Shown here piece after piece: positions 36,892-43,953 of a stretch of DNA of 64,000 nucleotides. The notes under the pieces were generated by a model that saw only the letters and a list, made by a program, of their open reading frames with translations, was not told the origin of the DNA and ran no database searches. Source of the stretch: Roseomonas sp. (GTDB lineage: Bacteria > Pseudomonadota > Alphaproteobacteria > Acetobacterales > Acetobacteraceae); assembly GCA_020249775.1 (NCBI GenBank), contig JADCFA010000015.1, positions 1 to 64,000 of the forward strand, in the 5' to 3' direction. The stretch's first letter is position 1; each line of letters starts with the position of its first letter. A program made the position numbers and the translations under genes.

Positions 36892-38151
36892 TCAGCGCCT
36901 TCCAGAAATGGCGAAATGCGCTGGCTTGGCCAGCGCGGGCTGAGCGGTTGGGAGGGCTTCCACCAGCGCGGCGAAGCGCGCGGCAAGCAGGCGGCGATCA
37001 TGTTGGCGGATGGCAAGGCTGCGCGCCGCCGCCCCCATGGCCGCGCGGCGTGCGGGGTCTTCCACCAGGCTGGTCAAGGCAGCGGCCAGGCCCGCCGCAT
37101 CGCCCGGCGCCACGGCGATGCCGCAGCCGCCTTCGGATAACAGCCGGGCGGCCTGGCCAGGGGCGGTGCTGATAACGGGCCGTCCTGCCGCCAGCCCATC
37201 CATCAGCTTATTCGGTGCGGTCCATTCGGCGAAGCCAGCGCAATCAGCCAGGATATGCAGCGCGATCTGACTGCCGGCGAAAAGGCGTGCCACATCGCGC
37301 TTGGGCATGGGCGGCAGGAAGCTCAGATTGGGCAGGCCCGCCGCCTGCCGGATCAGGGCGGCTTTCTCCGCGCCTTCACCCACCAGAAGAAGGCGCAGCC
37401 GCTTTTCCTGCCGTTCGGCCAAAAGCCGCGCGGCTTCGATCACCACGGAAAGGCCATTCGCCTTGCCATGGGCGCCAGCATAAAGCGCCAGCACTTCGAA
37501 GGGCGCGGCCTCGGCCGGGCGCCAGGGCGCGATATGCGGGCCGAAAAGGTCAAGATCACAACCATTGCCGATCACCTGCACCCGCGCCGGATCGGCGCCG
37601 CGCAAGCGCGCGGTCTCTGCCATGCCTTCCGATAGGCCGACCACCGCCGCCGCGTGGCGACACGAAAAATTGGCCAGGATTTCCATGAAAGGGGCCAACG
37701 GCGCCGGCAGCACGCCCATGGCGCGCGGCAATTCGGGCCAGGGGTCGCGGATTTCGAATATGAAGGGAATGCCGCGCAGCGCCTTGGCGCATAACGCAGG
37801 TAACGCCACCGTGAGCGGCGTTGAGGACGCGATGATCAGATCCGGCTTTTCGCGCAAGGCAAGCCGCGCCGCCGCTGCCGCGAAGCGCAGAAACGCCGCG
37901 CCCCGGGCCGCGATGCCCATGGCATTGGCGTAGGCGATGTCGAACTCCACCACCCGAAAGCCCGCCACAAGCCCTGTCCGCTGCCCTTTGTGAAAGGCAC
38001 CGCTAAGCCCTGTCTCGGCGCCCTGATAGCGGCCGGTGGCCAGGGTCACACGATGGCCGCGCGTGGCTAGGGTGCGGGCGAAGGCAAAGCTCCGTGTCGC
38101 GGTGCTGCCGTCCGGCGTGCTGAAATGCTGGTGCAGATACAGGATATGCAT
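36892..38151 (-). CDS. Glycosyltransferase, WbuB-like GT4
   Basis: 419 residues from MHILYLHQHFSTPDGSTATRS, the typical opening of WbuB-type transferases, which add N-acetyl amino sugars. Other hallmarks are 'FEIRDPWPELPRAMGV' in the N-terminal half and 'FAEWTAPNKLMDGLAAGRPVI' in the donor site. The start is five bases after the aminotransferase stop; longer readings overlap that gene and were rejected. Confidence 0.88.
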   Translation of the reverse strand: MHILYLHQHFSTPDGSTATRSFAFARTLATRGHRVTLATGRYQGAETGLSGAFHKGQRTGLVAGFRVVEFDIAYANAMGIAARGAAFLRFAAAAARLALREKPDLIIASSTPLTVALPALCAKALRGIPFIFEIRDPWPELPRAMGVLPAPLAPFMEILANFSCRHAAAVVGLSEGMAETARLRGADPARVQVIGNGCDLDLFGPHIAPWRPAEAAPFEVLALYAGAHGKANGLSVVIEAARLLAERQEKRLRLLLVGEGAEKAALIRQAAGLPNLSFLPPMPKRDVARLFAGSQIALHILADCAGFAEWTAPNKLMDGLAAGRPVISTAPGQAARLLSEGGCGIAVAPGDAAGLAAALTSLVEDPARRAAMGAAARSLAIRQHDRRLLAARFAALVEALPTAQPALAKPAHFAISGRR

Positions 38152-38156
38152 AGGCG

Positions 38157-39356
38157 TCAACCGCGCGCCGCGGCGCGAATGGCGCGGATGACGCGGTGCT
38201 GCGCAGCGGGTGCCATGCCACTGCCAGAGGGCAGGCAAAGTCCCTTGGCGAAAAGCGCCTCCGCCACCTTGCCGCCGACACGCGGCGCATCACGAAACAC
38301 AGGCTGCATATGCAAAGGCTTGAAGGCGGGGCGGGTTTCAATGCCCCCGGCGGCCAAGACGCGGCGCAGGCCATCGGCATCCATGCCGAAGCCGGCTGGG
38401 TCAATCAGCAGGGCGGAAAGCCAGCGCGAAGAACGCCCCCAAGCCGCTTCAGGCATGAAGGCAAGCCCGGGCAAATCCTCAAGCGCTTCCTGGTAGCGCG
38501 CGAAAATCGCGCGGCGCCGTGCCACGCGATCCGCAAGCTTTGACAATTGCGCGAGCCCCACCGCCGCCAGCAGGGAAGACAGGCCAAAGGAATAGCCAGT
38601 GGTTTCATGCTCATAATGCGGCGCCGGGCTTTTCGCCTGATCGGCCAAGGCACGGGCGCGCGCGATCAGCAGCGCATCATCGGAAGCGAGCGCCCCGCCG
38701 CCGCCAGCCGTGATGATCTTATTGCCATTGAAAGAGAAAGCCGCGAGCAAGGCCCCCCGCCCGGCGGGCAGCCCGGCCTGGGTGGCGCCCAGCCCCTCGG
38801 CACTGTCTGAAATCACCGCCACGCCATAGCCAGCGCAAAGCGGCGCGATTTCATGCAGCGCGGCGCATTGGCCATAGATATCAACCGCCACTACCGCCTT
38901 GGGTAGCCGGCCCTGCCGCGCTGCCGCGCGAAGTTCCGCGGCCAAAAGCGCAGCGTCGAGGGTCCAGCTTCCTGGGCAGACATCCAAAAAGCGCGGCCTG
39001 GCGCCCAATTGCACCGCCGGCGCGATGGACGCGATGAAGGTGAAGCCCGGCACCCAGACCTCATCCCCCGGGCCGATTTCCAACACCCGAAAGGCCAAGG
39101 TCAGCGCCGCCGTGCCGGACGCCACGCCAAGCACATGGGCAAAGCCGGTGGCCTCGGCAAAGGCGGCTTCAAAGGCGCGCGGCGTTGGGCCCGCCGGCGC
39201 CAGCCAGCCAGAAGCGAGGCTCGCGGCGACCGCTGCCTTCTCCCGCCCGGTCAGATGCGGGGGTGAGAGCAGGATGGGCGCGGCCAGATCATGCGCTGAC
39301 CTTGGGGGCTTGGGCGGCAGGCGCCTCATTTGGGTGGAGGAGAGCATGGCAGTCAT
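38157..39356 (-). CDS. DegT/DnrJ/EryC1/StrS-family sugar aminotransferase
   Basis: A 399-residue PLP enzyme. The internal aldimine Lys is about 213 in FSFNGNKIITAGGGG, and the PLP-ring Asp is near 184 in ISDSAEGLGA. 'DEVWVPGFTFIASIAPAVQLGARP' is the conserved cofactor region. It would aminate a keto sugar, most likely the 4-keto product of the CapD-like dehydratase. The ATG overlaps the sugar transferase stop (ATGA, 39353-39356). Confidence 0.92.
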   Translation of the reverse strand: MTAMLSSTQMRRLPPKPPRSAHDLAAPILLSPPHLTGREKAAVAASLASGWLAPAGPTPRAFEAAFAEATGFAHVLGVASGTAALTLAFRVLEIGPGDEVWVPGFTFIASIAPAVQLGARPRFLDVCPGSWTLDAALLAAELRAAARQGRLPKAVVAVDIYGQCAALHEIAPLCAGYGVAVISDSAEGLGATQAGLPAGRGALLAAFSFNGNKIITAGGGGALASDDALLIARARALADQAKSPAPHYEHETTGYSFGLSSLLAAVGLAQLSKLADRVARRRAIFARYQEALEDLPGLAFMPEAAWGRSSRWLSALLIDPAGFGMDADGLRRVLAAGGIETRPAFKPLHMQPVFRDAPRVGGKVAEALFAKGLCLPSGSGMAPAAQHRVIRAIRAAARG

Positions 39357-39982
39357 GAATTGCGCCCTGTAAGCGTCGGCGCCGCGCCTGGGACAAGGCT
39401 ATCGGCAAAGCGCGCCGAGGTCGCATACCCGGGCATGGTCGCACCATGGCCCCGCAGCAGCAGTGCAGCGCAGGCCATCGCAAGCTTCAGATCTGTCGTA
39501 AATTCAGGGGCCTGCTGCGCATATTGCACATCGCAGACCAGCCGATGCGCCCAGGGAACGGCATTGCGGCCTTCCGCCTGGGCAAGGCCAAAAAGGCCGG
39601 GCGTCACCCAAAGCCGCCGCGCCTCGGTTGCGCTGAACAATGGCGTATAGTCGCAGGGCAAGGGGCGTGGCCCCACCAGGCTCATCTCACCGCGCAAGAT
39701 ATTGATCATTTGCGGCAATTCATCGAGCCCGCTGGCCCTGAGCCAGCGCCCGAAGCGGCCAAGCCGCACCGCATCCGAGCCCGAGCCTTCGCGCATGGAG
39801 CGGAATTTCAGCAGCATGAAGGGCGCGCCATGCCGCCCGGCGCGGCTTTGGCGAAACAGGATGGGGCGACCCAAGGCGAGCAAAACCGCAAGCGCCAGCA
39901 AGGCAAAGACTGGCGCGCCCAATACCAGCACCAGCGCGGCGACCACCCGATCAAGCCAAGCCTTACCCCATGGCGCGTACAT
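39353..39982 (-). CDS. Undecaprenyl-phosphate sugar phosphotransferase, short monotopic type
   Basis: 209 residues with one re-entrant hydrophobic helix ('LDRVVAALVLVLGAPVFALLALAVLLA') and the catalytic core 'LLKFRSMRE', 'LDELPQMINILRGEMSLVGPRPLP' and 'PGLFGLAQAEGRNA'. The size matches PglC-type enzymes that load a phospho-sugar on the lipid carrier, not the long WbaP type. AAAGGAGG seven bases before the ATG fixes the start within the end of the ligase gene. It should perform the first committed step of repeat-unit assembly. Confidence 0.93.
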   Translation of the reverse strand: MYAPWGKAWLDRVVAALVLVLGAPVFALLALAVLLALGRPILFRQSRAGRHGAPFMLLKFRSMREGSGSDAVRLGRFGRWLRASGLDELPQMINILRGEMSLVGPRPLPCDYTPLFSATEARRLWVTPGLFGLAQAEGRNAVPWAHRLVCDVQYAQQAPEFTTDLKLAMACAALLLRGHGATMPGYATSARFADSLVPGAAPTLTGRNS

Positions 39983-41228
39983 TGAAGGCCTCCTTTCCCG
40001 GCGCTTGGGCGCGCAGCCCAAGCCCAAGCGCCAAGCCAAGCGCGAGCCAGGCCATGCGATTGCCAAGATCGGTCGAAACCTGAAGCGTCACCGCCATGGG
40101 CAGGCAAAGCATCAGAATGCGCGCCACCCGCAAGGCGGGTGCGCTTCGGCCAAGCCGCCAGACCACCCAGGCCGCCCCGCCAAACACCATGAGCCAGAGG
40201 ACGAAGCCAGGCAGCCCGGCCTCGGTCAGCGCTTCCAGCGCCAGGTTATGGGGGTGCCGCCCGCGCCATTCGCCAAACCCCGCCGCCAGGCTGAAGCCGC
40301 CAGTGCCAAGGCCAAAGGGCATGGCCTGACCCGCCAAGGCCAGGGCAGCACCCCAAAGCGGCAAGCGACCGGAGCTTTCCAGCATGGTGGGGGAGAATAA
40401 TCGCTCAATATCGCGGGCGTGCTGCTTCGCCTCATTGGTCATGAACAGGGCAGCGGCAGTGGCAAGGCAAAGCAGCCCCATTACCCAAAGAAGGGCGCGC
40501 GCGCGCTTTTGATGCCTGAACAGGATCAGCGCCGGCCCGCATGCCAGACAAAGCGCAAGCGCCACCAGCGCCGCCCGCCCGCCGGGCAGCAAAGCGCCAA
40601 GCGCCAAGGCGAGGGTGGCGCTGAGCCAGAACAGGCTTGGCAATGCTTCAGGCGCTTCGGCCCAATGCAGAGCTGCGAGCGCCGCCGCCATGGCGATGGC
40701 AAGCCCCGTTACTTGATAGGCGATGCGCCATTTTTCGGGATCGGCGCCGGGTGGCCCGCCCAGGGCCACACTCCCTTCCGCCAGATTGGCGGCGAGGCTG
40801 AGCGCAACCGCCGCGCCGGCTGCTATGACCCCGGCGCAAAAGCCGCGCAAGGCCGCATCATCCCCAGCCACCACCAAGCCGGCGAAAAGCATGATCGGCC
40901 CAAGCAGGGCGATTTCGGGCAATTTGGCGCCGAGCACGGCGCCCGAGGCGCTCCAGCAGCCGGCCAGCACCAGCCAGAGCCAAAGCGCCCCGATGGCCGC
41001 TATCGGCAGACCGATTTCCGGCGCCACCCGCCAGCGCCGCGTGATGGCGCAAAGCGCCAGCAAGGGCAGCGCCAGAGCAGCGCTGGCGATGGTAAAATCT
41101 ACAGGCAAGGCGCCGATCAGGGGAATGGATTTCAAGGCCCCCGCCAGATGCAATAAGGACGCGGCGGCGCCGGCCAGCCAGGCCAGGGCATCCTTGGGTG
41201 GCGCTGCCTCCATGCCATTAGGGCGCAT
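39963..41228 (-). CDS. O-antigen ligase/polymerase-family membrane protein
   Basis: A 421-residue integral membrane protein with about 11 hydrophobic helices. The large periplasmic loop contains 'FGEWRGRHPHNLALEALTEAGLPG', the conserved H-N motif of Wzy/WaaL proteins. It either polymerises repeat units or ligates them to an acceptor, and sequence alone does not decide. The ATG is two bases beyond the preceding stop. Confidence 0.87.
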   Translation of the reverse strand: MRPNGMEAAPPKDALAWLAGAAASLLHLAGALKSIPLIGALPVDFTIASAALALPLLALCAITRRWRVAPEIGLPIAAIGALWLWLVLAGCWSASGAVLGAKLPEIALLGPIMLFAGLVVAGDDAALRGFCAGVIAAGAAVALSLAANLAEGSVALGGPPGADPEKWRIAYQVTGLAIAMAAALAALHWAEAPEALPSLFWLSATLALALGALLPGGRAALVALALCLACGPALILFRHQKRARALLWVMGLLCLATAAALFMTNEAKQHARDIERLFSPTMLESSGRLPLWGAALALAGQAMPFGLGTGGFSLAAGFGEWRGRHPHNLALEALTEAGLPGFVLWLMVFGGAAWVVWRLGRSAPALRVARILMLCLPMAVTLQVSTDLGNRMAWLALGLALGLGLRAQAPGKEAFNVRAMG

Positions 41229-41230
41229 GC

Positions 41231-42109
41231 TCAATCCCCCTGCATGGCAGGGCTGCGCGTGACCAGCGCGGCATCGCGAAACGTGATCCGCGTCAGCAGC
41301 AGGCCCGCCGCCGCCAGGAAGATGGCGAAGGGCACGACCAGCACCCAAAGTCCGATCAGCAAGGGCCGATTGGGGCGCGAGGCGCGGGCTTCCACCATGG
41401 GGGCTGCGATCAGGCGCGCCGCCACCGCCTCATCTGCCGCCACCACCAGCCCGGCGCGCTGCTGCTGCGCCAGAAGATCGTAAAGGCTATTGCGGAGGAA
41501 TACGTCACTTTCACCGAAAAGCCGGGCTTCGAGCGCGGCAACCCGCCTTGCCGCCTGCTCGGCAAGATCAGCGCGCACCTTGGCCTCGGCGAAACGGTGC
41601 AGGCTGATCAGGCTTTCCAGCGCGAGCGCCGGATCGGCATGGGTCAATTCCAGCGACCAGGTGATGCTGCCAAGGTTCTGGGTGACCGATACATAGCGCT
41701 CCATCCAGGCCAGCACATCATCGGCATCGAGCGCGCGATTGAGGCCAAGCAGGACGCGCAGCCCCGATAGCGGTGAGTCCTGGCGCGCGCGCTCCATCGT
41801 TTGTAGCAGGGCGGTCTCGGTCGTCAGCATCCGTGCCGCTTCGGGTGAACGCAGTGCCGCAAGGTAGATGGCGAAATTGCCGCCCGGGCGCGTATCCAAC
41901 CCCTGCCCCAGGCCGGGCGCCTGGGGGGAGAGCAGGGCCGAAATGGCGAAGGAAGTGGTTTCCGCCGGCGCCACCTGGGCGCGCGCCACATGGCCGCGCG
42001 GCCAGAGCAGGATCACCGCCGCGCCCCCCGCCCAAAGCAGCATCAGGATCAGCGCCAATCTGGCACGCCAAGCCCAAAGCCCCATCAGCAGCAGTGGCAG
42101 CGGCATCAC
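41231..42109 (-). CDS. Wzz/chain-length-determinant-like membrane protein
   Basis: 292 residues with two membrane helices: one at about 15-37 ('RLALILMLLWAGGAAVILLWP') and one at about 250-272. A periplasmic, mostly helical domain lies between, as in polysaccharide co-polymerases. There is no cytoplasmic tyrosine kinase domain. Sequence likeness to Wzz is weak and the call rests on topology and cluster position. ATGA overlap with the heparinase-family gene. Confidence 0.7.
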   Translation of the reverse strand: MMPLPLLLMGLWAWRARLALILMLLWAGGAAVILLWPRGHVARAQVAPAETTSFAISALLSPQAPGLGQGLDTRPGGNFAIYLAALRSPEAARMLTTETALLQTMERARQDSPLSGLRVLLGLNRALDADDVLAWMERYVSVTQNLGSITWSLELTHADPALALESLISLHRFAEAKVRADLAEQAARRVAALEARLFGESDVFLRNSLYDLLAQQQRAGLVVAADEAVAARLIAAPMVEARASRPNRPLLIGLWVLVVPFAIFLAAAGLLLTRITFRDAALVTRSPAMQGD

Positions 42110-43866
42110 CCAGGCCTCATTTTGGGGAGGGCGATGTCTGTAAAAATACGTCCGATTGGGCGATTGGCGCGGAGTTCCAGCACGGGGGATGGCTCCACCC
42201 GCCCATAGGCAGGGCTTTCCCAGCCGCGGATCAATTCCAGGCTGAAGGGCGCATCGGCGCTAAGCATGATGCGCGCCTTGGCACTTTCGACGCCATCGGG
42301 GATGCGTTGCCAATCGCCGGGGCAAAGCCGCCAGCGCAAGGCCAAGCGCCGGAAATCGCCCCGGACTTGGTCCTCCACACGCCACAGGCGCCCGCGACAT
42401 TCAATCCGCCGCGCATGGCGATTGCCGCGCCAATCACGGGTTTTGGCGCCATCGGGAATGGCGCGGCAGCGCGGCCAGCGGCCAAACAGGAAGGGGCCAA
42501 GCCGTGGCATCGGCTCGGCATCATCAAAGGTGATCAGATTATGCCCGAGGCCGCCCGCCAGCATTCTTTGCCACCAGTCAAAACCGGGTGGCGGCAGATA
42601 GGCGCCGCTGCCGCCATCGCGGAGCAGGTTTTCATTGCCATCCCAAAGGTCGAAATGCAGCAAATCCGCCTGCCCTGGGCGGAAGCGGAGCGGCACGCCG
42701 GTGCGCAGCACGCCGCGCGCCCCGCCGGCGCCACTGCGGCCGAACCAGCCGGCGCTGCGCCAAAGCCTGTCCGCCCCAACGGGCATGGCAGGCGCCGCGG
42801 CAAGGCCAAGGGCGCGACAGCCCGCATCATCCGGCAAGCCGGCACTGAGGCCAAGAAAAAGCCGTGACGCGCGTTCCAGGCTGGCGCGGGCATCCTGCCC
42901 GCCGGCGCCAGAAAGATCGGCAAAGGCCGAATCATCGCAAGGCCCGATGCGCGGCAGGGCTCCATTGGGCGCCATGATACGCGCGAACCAATGGGTCGCG
43001 GCGGCAGCGCGCGCCGCAAAGGGCGCGGCAAAGCCGGGTGCGGCATGGCGGCGGCGGAACCATTCGGCAATCGCCAGCACATCCAGCATCAGCCGGTGAT
43101 AGGCCGGCGAGGCCTGAGCAAAGGCGCCGCAAGGCGAGACCAGCCGCGCCATGGCGCGGGATAGCGCCCGCGCGCCCGCGCGTTGGTCCCAGAGGCTGCC
43201 GAGCAGCAGGCCGCAGACGAATAGCCCGGCCGCTTCGCTGATTGGGTGGTTATTATCCTGCGCCGCGCCATAGGCACGCGTGGCGCGGATGCGCCGCGCA
43301 TGCAGCGTCAGCAGGGCGCGCGCGCCGGGGCTGAGCCGGCGATCGGCTCCGAGCAAGGCAAGTGTCAGGCTGATCCCCATGGCGCGCAAAGCCGCTTCCT
43401 GGGCGCAGGCCCAGGCAGGGCCGCGAAAGGGTGGGTTGGCGGCGGCCCAATCCGCCAAAAGCGCCTCCGCCCGGTGCAGATGATCGCCTTTGGGGTCGTG
43501 TTGCGCGGCCAGCGCCAGAGTAAGCAAGGGGCCAAGGCGATGGGCTTCCCAGAGCGCGCGGATATCGGCGCCCGGACGCGCCAGCACATCCAGCGCATGA
43601 GCTGCGGGATTGAAGGGGCCGTGCCAGTCTCGGTCGGATGAGGGCAGCGCCTCGGCATCTGGCAGGAAGGGGCCGCGCGGCGCGGGCAGGTCCGGCAAGG
43701 CGCGGTGGGCAAGCCCTGAGGCAAGGCGCAGACGATGCCAGGCGAAAAGCGCCACCGGGCGCGGGCCAAGCCTGAAAGCGGCATCGGCGCGCAGCCACCA
43801 GCCGCGCCAACCTGGTATGGCAAAGGCGGCGGAACGGGCTTCGCTAAAAATTGTATCCCCGGGCAC
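42106..43866 (-). CDS. Heparinase II/III-family (alginate lyase-like) protein
   Basis: 586 residues. The N-terminal half is an alpha/alpha toroid ('QDNNHPISEAAGLFVCGLLLG', 'PAYHRLMLDVLAIAEWF'). The C-terminal half is a beta-sandwich ('LLHFDLWDGNENLLRDGGSGAY'). Such lyases in polysaccharide clusters edit or degrade the polymer or act as epimerases. No signal peptide is obvious. The start is GTG with AAGGAGG eight bases before, and a longer TTG reading includes that ribosome-binding site, so it was rejected. It is the first gene of the nine-gene operon. Confidence 0.85.
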   Translation of the reverse strand: MPGDTIFSEARSAAFAIPGWRGWWLRADAAFRLGPRPVALFAWHRLRLASGLAHRALPDLPAPRGPFLPDAEALPSSDRDWHGPFNPAAHALDVLARPGADIRALWEAHRLGPLLTLALAAQHDPKGDHLHRAEALLADWAAANPPFRGPAWACAQEAALRAMGISLTLALLGADRRLSPGARALLTLHARRIRATRAYGAAQDNNHPISEAAGLFVCGLLLGSLWDQRAGARALSRAMARLVSPCGAFAQASPAYHRLMLDVLAIAEWFRRRHAAPGFAAPFAARAAAATHWFARIMAPNGALPRIGPCDDSAFADLSGAGGQDARASLERASRLFLGLSAGLPDDAGCRALGLAAAPAMPVGADRLWRSAGWFGRSGAGGARGVLRTGVPLRFRPGQADLLHFDLWDGNENLLRDGGSGAYLPPPGFDWWQRMLAGGLGHNLITFDDAEPMPRLGPFLFGRWPRCRAIPDGAKTRDWRGNRHARRIECRGRLWRVEDQVRGDFRRLALRWRLCPGDWQRIPDGVESAKARIMLSADAPFSLELIRGWESPAYGRVEPSPVLELRANRPIGRIFTDIALPKMRPG

Positions 43867-43903
43867 GGCACACCTCCTTGGGTGATTCAAATAGTTGAAA
43901 AGC

Positions 43904-43932
43904 AATCTATGGTTGTGTTAAGGAAAAATCAA
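43904..43932 (-). promoter_or_regulatory. Promoter of the polysaccharide operon
   Basis: In the AT-rich gap between divergent genes the minus strand has TTGATT (43927-43932) and TAGATT (43904-43909) with a 17-base spacer, about 25 bases upstream of the AAGGAGG site of the heparinase-family gene. Four of six bases match consensus at each box. Confidence 0.45.
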
Positions 43933-43953
43933 CAAAATTTTCTGGTGTATTTC

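Noticed and set aside
43735-43953. N-terminal extension of the SLBB export protein
   Set aside because: It would cover the divergent gene's start and promoter and hide the signal peptide.
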